39,633 nt of DNA, from positions 1 to 39,633 of IMG/VR virus record IMGVR_UViG_3300018428_000060; one strand, given 5' to 3'. The position numbers and the translations under genes are program-made. Of the stretch, positions 31,477-39,633 are shown one piece after another; the first letter of the stretch is position 1, and every line of letters begins with the position of its first letter. The notes below the pieces were generated by a model, which saw nothing but the letters and a program-made list of their open reading frames with translations, did no database searches and was not told the origin of the DNA. This stretch comes from a virus.

Positions 31477-32089
31477 GTGTAACCCTAACATCACCAGGAA
31501 TGACAATACGTTCACCCTTACGATCAGCAAACTGTTGGGTGAAGTGCCCAATCTTACTTGGAAAGATCACAACCGTACCTTCCGTGGGAGTAATGGTGTA
31601 GACATTGCAGTTGTACTTATTATATCCACCGATCAAATTCCGTTGAATCGCTGTAGTGAAGAGATCACCAACACACTCATTCGGATTCTTCTCTTGTGCA
31701 ACACAGAATTTATCTGAAGTTGAGTCAGTATTCAAATAATACACAAAACTCAAATCAGAAGCATTGTGATTATGGGGTTTGACTGATGGAGTCTCATTAT
31801 CTTTGTGGTATCCAACCCACGACTTGATGATGTGATAATCCAACTTTGAATGATCAACGATCATACAGTCAAAGTAATTATCAATATGTGTTCTTAGTTC
31901 TTTGAAGAATGGTTTGCAGCATTCTTTTTGATGAGCAAAAATCCTACCAGAATATTCTGGACTCTCGTTCTCATACCCATTGAACCAATAGTCACGGAGT
32001 TCATCAAGATGCTCTTTGATAATGTCGTGACACTCCACCTCCCCCTGATAAACCATCAGAGGGAATGCTTCATGTACCTTGTAGGTCAT
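31412..32089 (-). CDS. Putative 2OG-Fe(II) oxygenase (HxH type)
   Basis: A protein of 225 residues. KPHNHNASDLSFVYYLNTDS carries the His-x-His site, and PTEGTVVIFPSKIGHFTQQF the distal His, followed by a strand with ERIVIPGDVRV. The start overlaps the upstream structural gene by four bases. The 3' end overlaps the plus-strand glycosyltransferase gene tail to tail. Fold-level assignment only. Confidence 0.72.
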   Translation of the reverse strand: MTYKVHEAFPLMVYQGEVECHDIIKEHLDELRDYWFNGYENESPEYSGRIFAHQKECCKPFFKELRTHIDNYFDCMIVDHSKLDYHIIKSWVGYHKDNETPSVKPHNHNASDLSFVYYLNTDSTSDKFCVAQEKNPNECVGDLFTTAIQRNLIGGYNKYNCNVYTITPTEGTVVIFPSKIGHFTQQFADRKGERIVIPGDVRVTLKPENPDYHQGSTHPSQWLEL

Positions 32090-32694
32090 TTGCCGTTGAT
32101 GTTATATTCCCTATTATCGCCTGGATAGTCCAGTGGTGTCAACCCCTGATACTCTGGAATATTCTTGGTAACGTCCTTACGAACACCATACACAACAAAA
32201 TCACAATTGATTGCTGTGCCCGCATTGTTTTTAATAGAGACTCTAGATCCCCATTCAATCTTCTCAACAAACAGCTCTTGCCAGTGACCATTAGGAGTCA
32301 GTGTAATACCCAAAGTCTCCATGTCAACAAGATCCTTCCAGTATTCTGGAAGTTGAATGTAATTCTCGTTTACAAGTTTGCCTCTAAAATACACCTCTGC
32401 ATCTGGTCCTTCAAGACAAATATATCTCAGTCTATGACCTTCTTTAGTTGGGTGAGAGATATCAAACGACTTCTTTGCATCCCAAATGGGTGCTTTTACA
32501 GACAAAATACCACCTGCCCATTTCAAATCAGTGCATTCAATAAAATTATGCGTCCTCAGAGGACATGCATCTGCTGGATAGTCATTGTCACCAGTCCATG
32601 GATAGATAGGAAATCTCCAATCACTAGTGGGAGCACCACTCCAGGTGCCATCACAAGAAGGACTACCGTTTGTTTCTGTTACAAATTCAGACAT
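32086..32694 (-). CDS. Virion protein with the 'DHP..EGP' tail/surface domain
   Basis: A protein of 202 residues. The central and C-terminal part (KSFDISHPTKEGHRLRYICL, EGPDAEVYFRGKLV, LPEYWKDLVD, GITLTPNGHWQEL) matches a domain also found in tail-fibre and surface proteins of other bacteria. It is a paralog of the upstream gene, with the same domain order and the same C-terminal end (EYQGLTPLDYPGDN). It lies in the virion block, two bases downstream of its paralog. Probably a baseplate or fibre component. Confidence 0.72.
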   Translation of the reverse strand: MSEFVTETNGSPSCDGTWSGAPTSDWRFPIYPWTGDNDYPADACPLRTHNFIECTDLKWAGGILSVKAPIWDAKKSFDISHPTKEGHRLRYICLEGPDAEVYFRGKLVNENYIQLPEYWKDLVDMETLGITLTPNGHWQELFVEKIEWGSRVSIKNNAGTAINCDFVVYGVRKDVTKNIPEYQGLTPLDYPGDNREYNINGK

Positions 32695-32696
32695 AA

Positions 32697-33467
32697 TTAC
32701 CTCTTCGTATCATAATGATATCCAGATACTGAATACTCATCATTATTGCCTGGATAGTCCGCAGGAGTTGAACCTTCATATTCTGGAATGAGTCTCTCCC
32801 CATCCATACGTTCACCAAAAACAAGATAATGACAATTAATTGGTCTTGTAGAATGAAGTAATACTTTATTATCTTCAATAGCATGAATCATAATATTGTT
32901 ATTACTACCCACAGGAGTTATTGACACAGTGATAGATTCTGGATCAACTAACTCTCTCCAATAATCTGGAAGATCAATAATATTATGATTCTTCAGTTTA
33001 CCTCTTATGTATACATCATTTGTTGGTCCTTCAGGACAGGTATGACGTAATCTCCAACCTTCCTTCGTTGGGTGAGGAATATCAAAATTCTTCTTTGCCG
33101 ACAGAATATGTACTCCACAGCGAGACATAACCTCACCTTGAGCAACGATATTCATACCAGCATTGATGTTGGAATTGCAATCTATAATACCCAAGAATGC
33201 AGATGGTCCTTGAACTGCAAGTGAGTATGGATTGTTGATACCAGTACACATAGCACCAGGAATCAATGGAGGTACTGTAATATCTGGATTAATCGCAGGT
33301 CCGATGTTTACATTACCAAGCAAAAATGGTGGTATTTGACCAAAAATTGCTGGAGACTCAATATATGCACCACCTCTAATCTGAAGAGGTCCTTTACCAA
33401 GAGGAACACTAGGATCACCCTGCCCAACATATAGTGTCTTTTTAACTTCTAAATCAGGTACTTTCAT
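32697..33467 (-). CDS. Virion protein with the 'DHP..EGP' tail/surface domain (paralog)
   Basis: A protein of 256 residues. The N-terminal 115 residues are a beta-rich, Pro/Gly-rich region (QGDPSVPLGKGPLQIRGGAY), unlike its paralog; the C-terminal half has KKNFDIPHPTKEGWRLRHTC, EGPTNDVYIRGKLK, LPDYWRELVD and the EYEGSTPADYPGNN end. The start overlaps the needle-like gene by one base. Virion function is inferred from position and domain. Confidence 0.72.
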   Translation of the reverse strand: MKVPDLEVKKTLYVGQGDPSVPLGKGPLQIRGGAYIESPAIFGQIPPFLLGNVNIGPAINPDITVPPLIPGAMCTGINNPYSLAVQGPSAFLGIIDCNSNINAGMNIVAQGEVMSRCGVHILSAKKNFDIPHPTKEGWRLRHTCPEGPTNDVYIRGKLKNHNIIDLPDYWRELVDPESITVSITPVGSNNNIMIHAIEDNKVLLHSTRPINCHYLVFGERMDGERLIPEYEGSTPADYPGNNDEYSVSGYHYDTKR

Positions 33468-34051
33468 TATAAAAATCCTCCTCCTCGTTGTTGAGATTCA
33501 AATGCAGATGTTCCTTTGGATGGTTTAATAGTAGTTCCAGAATCGGCACAATCAATCAATCCACCGTAAAAATTAAGAGCAGCGTTACCAACTAACTCAC
33601 AGGTTCCCGAAGACAGAAATTTTGCCATGGCATCACCATTAACCTCAATATTTTTAGATTTAATGGTAATCTTTTCGTTAGACTCAATGTTGATATGTCC
33701 GCTGGAATTAGTAGGACCAGTCGCTTTTATATCAACATTTCTAGCATCTAATCTAATTCTACCCTTTGGTGCCTTGAATATTATATCACCTCTTGCCGCA
33801 GTTACAACCATAGCGGTGTCATCAATAGGATCTTCACCGCAGTGAATTTGATAAACACCAGGGCATCTATTAATAGTTCCTCCAGCCATCGTACCAGAGG
33901 ACATGAACATCATATAATGCTCAGATGATTGTCCTGGAGGACCATTACGAACTAACACTCCAGCATAAGTATTGTTGGCATTTATATGCCCAAACTTAAT
34001 ATGACCGAAGTCGTTACCTAATTCTATTGGGTTATGAATTTTTGGTGACAT
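33467..34051 (-). CDS. Beta-helical needle/spike protein (gp5 C-terminal/VgrG-like)
   Basis: A protein of 194 residues. Residues about 90-150 are short alternating strands (GDIIFKAPKGRIRLDARNVD, HINIESNEKITIKSKNIEVN) like the trimeric beta-helix of T4 gp5 and VgrG. In T4 this needle is part of gp5; here it is a separate gene following the OB-fold hub gene. It would form the puncturing spike. Ends in a Gly-rich tail. Confidence 0.75.
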   Translation of the reverse strand: MSPKIHNPIELGNDFGHIKFGHINANNTYAGVLVRNGPPGQSSEHYMMFMSSGTMAGGTINRCPGVYQIHCGEDPIDDTAMVVTAARGDIIFKAPKGRIRLDARNVDIKATGPTNSSGHINIESNEKITIKSKNIEVNGDAMAKFLSSGTCELVGNAALNFYGGLIDCADSGTTIKPSKGTSAFESQQRGGGFL

Positions 34052-34065
34052 TTTATATTATACCT

Positions 34066-36897
34066 TTAGTATCCATATCCGCCGCCACCAGACGGTGGTG
34101 ATGGTGGTGGAGGAGTTGGGGGTGATGGGGGTGGCGGAGACGGTGGAGACGGCGATGGAGCTGGAGCACTCGGTGGTGCGGATGGTGGTGGCGGAGGAGG
34201 AGGTGGAGTTCCAGTATTTGCATTAGGAAGAACAGTTCCTGCTCCAGTTGTTGCCATGGTTCCACCACTAGATGGAGTAGGAGTAGGAGTTGCTGTAGAT
34301 GGTTGAGTAGAAATAGGTGAAGTTGCAGTTGCGGGTCTTACTACTTGTAACAGATTACCATTCACCCACTGGAATCTATTATCATAGTTATCCAAACTCT
34401 TAGCAACACTATCCCACACCAATGGATGTGGTCTTTGTGTATGCTCAGCACCAACCATCTTCACACCTCTATGTTGATGTGTTGGACCATAGTATGGTTG
34501 TCCGTTAATGTAACCTGCAAATTCCTCGTTGGAAACAATACCAACACAATTAACTACAGACACAATTCCACCAAGAATAGGATCATCTGGAATCTCACCA
34601 TCGGTATCGTCACCAATTCTATCAACACAGAATACTGGTCTTAATATAGCATTATATCCTGTTTCAGACTCAACGTAAATTAACGGTCTCTCTATAAAAC
34701 CCTTTCCTGCTTTGACAATTCTTATTGACTGCAATACACCAAAAGGTCCAAATGTAGGGACAACTTCTGTTCCATTACTTGGTTCAATAACAACTCTGTC
34801 ACCGTCACTGTAATTTATACCATGATTCTCAATGTTGATATCACACAAATACAACATTGCAGGATAACTTCCAATATCTAGTGTTGGGAATGCATCAAAC
34901 TCAGTTGCACCATTTGGTCCAGTTCCAGGAAGAACTGTTGTTCTTCTAAGTCTTGCAAGTCTTTCTTCCTGAGTCTCTCCAGTGGGAAGTCTGCTTCCAG
35001 GGTCTACAATATCACGACCACCTGAACCTGGAGTTTCTCTACCACCTGGTCCAATAATCGGCACTCCACCCTCAATAATAGTTCTATCACCAGGAGCAAT
35101 TACAGTATCTCCATCTCTTATATCAAGATCTTCAAGAGAACTCCTTTCTGGTGGGAATTTTTCCCACCTACCATCTTCTCTTTTAACTACAGTATAATCT
35201 GCTGGTGCCCAAACTCTACCATCACCACCAAGATCACCATTGGGTCTGGATAAATATCCACCACCCTCATCCTGAACAATAACCTGTACAACTTTAAGTG
35301 TAGGATCTCCAGTTGAAGGATCTATACCACCATCAGGTGCTGTTACAACTTTGGCGCGGACTCCACCACCTTTACCACAATTATCTTTAATTTGAATACT
35401 TGGTGCTTTTTTATATCCTAGACCACCAGCAATTAAATCAATACCTAAAAGTGATCCAGCAGCACTAACAATTGCATTTCCCTTAGCACCAGATCCACCA
35501 CCACCCCAGAAGGTCACTTGAGGTGGTCCACAAAACACAGGACCAACATTACATCCACCTGCGGACTGAGCAGCATCAGCAATCAATCCATCAAAATCAA
35601 TAGATGCAAGATTTTCAATATCTACCAGTTTTGATGCTGCACCAGCAACACCTTTTGCTTTATTAATAATACTATCTAAATCTAAAGTCATTGGTGGAGA
35701 TCCACCATCAAAGATATTCCACTCTTTAGTTTCTGGGCACTCTTGCTTCTCTTCACAAGCAAAGAATCCAGCAATTTGACCAAGAATACCAAGAATAGAT
35801 CCAGCGATACTAAATGCTCCGCCAAGTAAAGAGGATATATTATTGATGATTGAATTGATGGCTCCAGTAAGAGCACCAAGAGTGTTACCTAAGAGACTAC
35901 CAACAAAATTTTGAACAGCACATGCAGGAACATTAATATAGCGATCAAGCATCTGAGACAAGAAGTTGCCAACCATTGCCTTAAGGTTGCCAATCATTTT
36001 ATTGAACAGGCAAGTAATCAATTCAATAAGTGCGTCCTTAGCACCTTTTGCTTTATCTCTATCTGGAGGATTGACAAGTTCAATTAATTTTTTAGTTTGT
36101 TCGTTAATCTGCTCCTCAACAAACTTTCTAATATCTTTGAATAAGTTTTTTAATCCAAGAGATATGAATTCGGATGCTTCGGCGGACTTTTCTTGAATCC
36201 ACTGCTGCTTATCAGCGATCCACGACTGAGCAGCAGTCTCCCACGTATTTAATTGATCGGTTGCCCTCTCAATCTTTGCGATGAGTTCCTTCATGTAAAT
36301 TCCAATGGAACTCATTTCATTTTTATCACACTCTGTAGGAGAAGACAGAGGAACAGAAGGTTCCTTCATCATTGTCTTATCACTAAGAGACATGATATTT
36401 GGAAGGGTCATTCCCTCCAAAGGTTTGCCTGCTAAAGCAGGAACGGAGTAACCAGCAACCGTGTCCCAATCCTTATATCCACTATAAGGAAGAAATCCGT
36501 TATTATCTGGTTGTTTTTTAGGTAAAAGAAGTTGATCATTATTTGGTACAGTGTAAAGATACACTGGACCTTCTTTTTTTGCAGGGTCTTCCCAATAACC
36601 AACAATCTTGGATCCCTGAGTGATCCCTGGTGTTAGTCCTGTTCTTTTATGACCAGACCCTGCACTTGAAGAACCAATTACAACCCAAGGTAGTTGATCA
36701 TCAGTCTGTACGTTTTTATCTGGAGAGTGGACACCTTCTATTCTAACTTTAACCCTATATCCCCAGTTCTTAACTTGGTCACGAGATCCAACGAGTTCGT
36801 CATCCCTCGCCCAAACTTCTCTGGGTGCAACAATTCCTGTCCAAAACATGGAGGAATTGCCTTCATCATAAAATGGGTGTGTTAGATAAGTTGCCAT
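34066..36897 (-). CDS. Baseplate hub protein with gp5-like OB-fold and proline-rich tail
   Basis: A protein of 943 residues. Residues about 40-120 look like the gp5 OB-fold (KNWGYRVKVRIEGVHSPD, LPWVVIGSSSAGSGHKRTG, IVGYWED). No T4 lysozyme domain is visible. Residues about 325-382 are unusually hydrophobic and Gly/Ile-rich (NTLGALTGAINSIINNISSL and GILGQIAGFF), as in membrane-active segments. After several beta-rich domains, the last 70 residues are a Pro/Ser/Ala run ending GGGGYGY. It is next to the needle gene and the gp27-like gene, as a central hub would be. Confidence 0.72.
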   Translation of the reverse strand: MATYLTHPFYDEGNSSMFWTGIVAPREVWARDDELVGSRDQVKNWGYRVKVRIEGVHSPDKNVQTDDQLPWVVIGSSSAGSGHKRTGLTPGITQGSKIVGYWEDPAKKEGPVYLYTVPNNDQLLLPKKQPDNNGFLPYSGYKDWDTVAGYSVPALAGKPLEGMTLPNIMSLSDKTMMKEPSVPLSSPTECDKNEMSSIGIYMKELIAKIERATDQLNTWETAAQSWIADKQQWIQEKSAEASEFISLGLKNLFKDIRKFVEEQINEQTKKLIELVNPPDRDKAKGAKDALIELITCLFNKMIGNLKAMVGNFLSQMLDRYINVPACAVQNFVGSLLGNTLGALTGAINSIINNISSLLGGAFSIAGSILGILGQIAGFFACEEKQECPETKEWNIFDGGSPPMTLDLDSIINKAKGVAGAASKLVDIENLASIDFDGLIADAAQSAGGCNVGPVFCGPPQVTFWGGGGSGAKGNAIVSAAGSLLGIDLIAGGLGYKKAPSIQIKDNCGKGGGVRAKVVTAPDGGIDPSTGDPTLKVVQVIVQDEGGGYLSRPNGDLGGDGRVWAPADYTVVKREDGRWEKFPPERSSLEDLDIRDGDTVIAPGDRTIIEGGVPIIGPGGRETPGSGGRDIVDPGSRLPTGETQEERLARLRRTTVLPGTGPNGATEFDAFPTLDIGSYPAMLYLCDINIENHGINYSDGDRVVIEPSNGTEVVPTFGPFGVLQSIRIVKAGKGFIERPLIYVESETGYNAILRPVFCVDRIGDDTDGEIPDDPILGGIVSVVNCVGIVSNEEFAGYINGQPYYGPTHQHRGVKMVGAEHTQRPHPLVWDSVAKSLDNYDNRFQWVNGNLLQVVRPATATSPISTQPSTATPTPTPSSGGTMATTGAGTVLPNANTGTPPPPPPPPSAPPSAPAPSPSPPSPPPPSPPTPPPPSPPSGGGGYGY

Positions 36898-36905
36898 CTA
36901 TATAA

Positions 36906-37133
36906 TCAGTTATCGTGAATCTTACATTCAAGTGCGGATGGATTTTGATCACAATAAAGTTCCAAAGGACTTGGATCATGGTGATCCCCTGCCTCAATCT
37001 CTTCTTTGTGATTCTCAACCCAATCTTCGAGGTCGTGTAATTCTTCCTCGACATGACGACGCTGCTGTGGAGAAGTCAGAGGATCCTCAAGGATCTTCTT
37101 ATCCTTCTCAATGTGTGCTTCGATGTTTTCCAT
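36906..37133 (-). CDS. cp12: CP12, Calvin-cycle inhibitor
   Basis: A protein of 75 residues. The C-terminus DPSPLELYCDQNPSALECKI is the CP12 signature with the redox cysteines Cys61 and Cys70 (C-x8-C); the upstream helix ELHDLEDWVENHKEE corresponds to the family's central helix. CP12 brings GAPDH and PRK into an inactive complex and so blocks the Calvin cycle. Phage CP12 is a known auxiliary metabolic protein and, like here, usually lacks the N-terminal Cys pair. The final VYED-type end is changed to KIHDN. It sits between baseplate genes, 22 bases after a late-type promoter, an unusual place. Confidence 0.88.
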   Translation of the reverse strand: MENIEAHIEKDKKILEDPLTSPQQRRHVEEELHDLEDWVENHKEEIEAGDHHDPSPLELYCDQNPSALECKIHDN

Positions 37134-37154
37134 GATGGTTTATCGAGTTATTGA

Positions 37155-37163
37155 TTATTTATT
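37155..37163 (-). promoter_or_regulatory. T4-type late promoter upstream of cp12
   Basis: The minus strand reads AATAAATAA (within TAATAAATAA), 22 bases before the cp12 ATG. It overlaps the stop codon of the gp27-like gene. Confidence 0.65.
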
Positions 37164-38784
37164 AGTATAATTCCAGATAATCATCTGGATTGAAGTTAGG
37201 ATCATCATACCCAGCATCTAGATCAACATCGACTTCTTTACCAACAGATGTCCTATCTATGACGTTTCCGCCAGTGTCGGTAGTTCCACTTGGTTCCCAA
37301 GTGCCACTATTCCATCTATTTACGAGGTCTTTCTCCTCTGCCGATAATCGTTTTGCAATCTCTTCATCAGTATTACCAAATTCAGAGAATGGATTAGTAT
37401 CCTTAGAACCAAATATACCCCTTGGACTCTCTTGACCCGCTAAAGCAGGTTTTGCAGCAGTCGCAGTACTTCTATTTGGTTGCCTACCATACGAATCCCT
37501 AACTAATCTCATTTTAGTTACGGTATGCTTCTGCGTCAAGTGTGTGCAAATATCAGCGACAATATAAAGTCCACTTAACTCTTTATCAAAATCATCTCCT
37601 TTGTCCATTTTAGCATCTTTTTGAGGAAAATCGGCATGAACAATAGAACCTGCTCTTAGTGTATAGTCTCCTGGAACTGCAATAGTAATATCTAAACTGA
37701 ATAACTTATTGTAGGTCATAGCACTTTGCAGTATGACTTCATCCAACTTCAGATTTGGTTCTGTTGCCTGATCTACCTGCTCCTCTACAGATCCTGTAGG
37801 AAGATTTCCAACGTCGTCTTTCTTCTTAAATGTTTTTGATACTGTGCTTTGGAACAGTTCAAGAAAATCTTTTGCAAGTTCTGGTACATCTATTCCACCA
37901 TGTACCTTCTGCTCATCTGTTGTTATCTCTTGTGCTTTGGTATTATATACATGAGAATATGTGTTGGAAGTCTGCAATGATGACCCGTATGCACCAGAAT
38001 GTAAATTTTTAGACACACTTATACTTTGATCTGCATCATACCTAATAATTTTTGCCTCATATCCTACAGGAAGTTCTGTACTATTGTTATAGATATACGC
38101 TCTGGCACCCTCAGAATCATCAAATAAGTTATCGATTGATCTAAAATTAAATCCATCATAAGTTTCAAAGAAGAGATATCCTGCACTACTTTTAGATTTT
38201 GCAGACACTCCCCTAGTAGCAATCTCTCCTATCAATCTAAATGGTTTTTTACCCCTACCTTCAACATTAAATTTATTGGCGGTAGTGTCAAGAATAATAT
38301 TCTTTTTAGTCTTCAATGCATCAGTAAGAATAGCATTTGCTGTTGCACTAATTTCTCCATCAAATCTACGATAAACTTCACATGCTGCAAGATCATTAGC
38401 AACTGCTTCTAATGAGAACAAATCAATAATATATGTCATCCCACTTTCAGATGATGTGATATTCCTTACCTTCTCCACATATAATGCATTATCACCCTCG
38501 TACTTCAACTTATTACCATAAGCATCTTCTATTGTAAGATGCACCTTCTCTGAACCAGATAATTTTAAATATTGAATTGCAGATACCGCCTTATCTCCAC
38601 CACCAACTTCATGTCCAGAATCTGCAACAAGAATAGAGAATCTTACTGTTGGTTCCAGTATACTCTCATAATAATCACACTCAACAACACCAGCAGAAAT
38701 ATCTTTGCTGCCACTTACTTTATTAGAAAATATCTCAAGTTTTGAGATATTACCAGAATTAGTTGCTAGGTTTGATGTTGGCAT
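37162..38784 (-). CDS. Putative baseplate hub protein (gp27-like position)
   Basis: A protein of 540 residues, mostly beta-rich: the first 230 residues (FSNKVSGSKDISAGVVECDY, HLTIEDAYGNKLKYEGD, FRLIGEIATRGVSAKSKSS, GYLFFETYDGFNFRSIDNL) resemble tail-hub proteins of the gp27 type. Residues about 355-430 (TIAVPGDYTLRAGSIVHAD) look like the second hub barrel, and the last 100 residues are Asp/Pro/Gly-rich and probably disordered. It lies between cp12 and the M23 gene, in a hub module. The role is inferred from context and overall style. Confidence 0.62.
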   Translation of the reverse strand: MPTSNLATNSGNISKLEIFSNKVSGSKDISAGVVECDYYESILEPTVRFSILVADSGHEVGGGDKAVSAIQYLKLSGSEKVHLTIEDAYGNKLKYEGDNALYVEKVRNITSSESGMTYIIDLFSLEAVANDLAACEVYRRFDGEISATANAILTDALKTKKNIILDTTANKFNVEGRGKKPFRLIGEIATRGVSAKSKSSAGYLFFETYDGFNFRSIDNLFDDSEGARAYIYNNSTELPVGYEAKIIRYDADQSISVSKNLHSGAYGSSLQTSNTYSHVYNTKAQEITTDEQKVHGGIDVPELAKDFLELFQSTVSKTFKKKDDVGNLPTGSVEEQVDQATEPNLKLDEVILQSAMTYNKLFSLDITIAVPGDYTLRAGSIVHADFPQKDAKMDKGDDFDKELSGLYIVADICTHLTQKHTVTKMRLVRDSYGRQPNRSTATAAKPALAGQESPRGIFGSKDTNPFSEFGNTDEEIAKRLSAEEKDLVNRWNSGTWEPSGTTDTGGNVIDRTSVGKEVDVDLDAGYDDPNFNPDDYLELY

Positions 38785-38812
38785 GGTAATTATTAATTAC
38801 TTAAGTATTTAA

Positions 38813-39633
38813 TCAAGCAGTTGCAGATATAACTTGATTGTCCTTAGGAACAGATCTATGTCCTATAGTCCTACCTCTAGAATTCTTAATGGGAACTCTC
38901 ACATACTCAGTCTTCTCAATTACTGCAACAGTTGATCCTGCCTCCTCATAAGAAGTCTGCTGTGAAACCTGAGAAGCATTATTTGTTGGTGTATTTGTAG
39001 CAATTTGTGCTTCAGTATTGGCACCATGAGTATTGATCCACTTACCAGGATCAACATAACTACTAAACTGTCCATTTGCTGCAGGAGCAGAAGTAGATAT
39101 CTCCCAGTGAAGGTGAGGTGGATAAGAGTCCAAAGAACCAAATCCAGAACCACCTACATTAGCAAGTAATGCACCTGCTTTAAATTTTGTACCTGGACTC
39201 AATGCAGGAGGTCTATCCAGGTGACCAAAGAAGTGATATGCGCCATGTGGATCATCCTTCCATACGACCCAATATCCATATCCACCATCTGCAGCACCAC
39301 CAAGTTGAGTGTTAGAATGAGTTACCTCACCATCTAGATAAGCATACATTGGTGTTCCAGGATCAGCACCAACATCATATCCTCTGTGATCAGAGTTAGT
39401 GCTTGCTCTGTATCCTTTACCAGATGTAATTACAATACCACCTCTGGATGCCTGATCTTGAATATCTGACTGAGCAAACGGACTATATGATATATCAAGT
39501 CTGGCACCTGCCTGACCATCATACTGAACAGATCCAGATTGACCTGTAAGACCAACCAACTTATCAGAACCACCCAATGTTCTACCAGCAGAGGGCAATC
39601 TAGCTCCAGGAATCATTGAACTAGAACCACCAG
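38813..39633 (-). CDS. Tail-associated M23 peptidase, partial (runs off the right edge)
   Basis: The frame stays open past the first in-window Met (39616) with an upstream GGSSSM, so the N-terminus lies outside the window. From that Met, 267 residues are seen. The M23/LytM zinc motifs are present: SDHRGYDVGADPG (HxxxD) and PPHLHWEIS (HxH), with HFFGHLD between them. M23 enzymes cut peptidoglycan cross-bridges. As the hub protein here lacks a lysozyme domain, this could be the cell-wall cutter of the tail. The C-terminus is probably disordered and basic. Confidence 0.85.
   Translation of the reverse strand, partial: GGSSSMIPGARLPSAGRTLGGSDKLVGLTGQSGSVQYDGQAGARLDISYSPFAQSDIQDQASRGGIVITSGKGYRASTNSDHRGYDVGADPGTPMYAYLDGEVTHSNTQLGGAADGGYGYWVVWKDDPHGAYHFFGHLDRPPALSPGTKFKAGALLANVGGSGFGSLDSYPPHLHWEISTSAPAANGQFSSYVDPGKWINTHGANTEAQIATNTPTNNASQVSQQTSYEEAGSTVAVIEKTEYVRVPIKNSRGRTIGHRSVPKDNQVISATA

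Noticed and set aside
34053-34268. Minus-strand His/Leu-rich frame in the proline-rich region
   Set aside because: Frame shadow of the Pro-rich hub C-terminus; no ribosome site and biased composition.
34066-36897. Lysozyme domain in the gp5-like hub
   Set aside because: No Glu/Asp/Thr lysozyme motif found between the OB-fold and the beta-rich part.
1-39633. CRISPR array, insertion sequence or integrase
   Set aside because: No regularly spaced direct repeats, transposase, integrase or attachment site was seen; the only notable direct repeats are the terminator modules around ndhD.

Overview
The window looks like part of a T4-like cyanomyovirus genome (a phage of marine Synechococcus or Prochlorococcus), or a close metagenomic relative. 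Genes are packed almost end to end on the minus strand, often with overlapping stop and start codons. There are virion genes of cyanomyovirus type: a giant S74-terminated fibre, tail-collar proteins, an OB-fold gp5-like hub, a beta-helical needle, and gp27-like and M23 peptidase genes. There are also three tRNA genes, late promoters of the AATAAATA type, and cyanobacterial metabolic genes: transaldolase talC, the Calvin-cycle inhibitor cp12, and a full-length ndhD. Only one gene lies on the plus strand.

Layout, by coordinate (transcription mostly runs right to left). 1-5122: a two-domain 2OG oxygenase cut by the window edge, two tail-collar paralogs, talC and a run of small hypothetical genes. 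5150-14738: an unusual enzyme cluster with an SGNH-like hydrolase, a NodU/TobZ-type carbamoyltransferase, two paralogous radical SAM proteins, an HNH nuclease, three tandem HxD-type 2OG oxygenases, four further 2OG/double-stranded beta-helix oxygenases and a JmjC/cupin-like protein. 14735-19538: a restriction-modification-like operon. It holds a DEAH helicase with a possible GIY-YIG/T5orf172-like N-terminus, an NPPY DNA methyltransferase, a half-methyltransferase with only the SAM-binding motifs, and a second DEAH helicase. 19567-21215: ndhD as a self-contained cassette between two nearly identical terminator-plus-TATACT modules. 21226-27057: the fibre gene. 27091-29917: small genes, a 2OG oxygenase fused to a 'sporadic carbohydrate cluster' domain, another 2OG oxygenase, tRNA-Thr, tRNA-Leu and tRNA-Gly, several strong hairpins and a near-consensus sigma70 promoter. 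29918-39633: virion genes with a glycosyltransferase-like gene on the opposite strand, and cp12 between the hub genes.

How the genes may work together. talC and cp12 fit the known cyanophage strategy of moving host carbon from the Calvin cycle to the pentose phosphate pathway. ndhD would extend this to NDH-1 (cyclic electron flow and respiration). The radical SAM, 2OG oxygenase, carbamoyltransferase, SGNH and glycosyltransferase genes look like a modification pathway for a glycan, nucleotide or small molecule; the substrate cannot be read from sequence. The helicase/methyltransferase operon and the ndhD cassette are the best candidates for something undescribed. All family calls are from motif recognition by eye; no database search was run.
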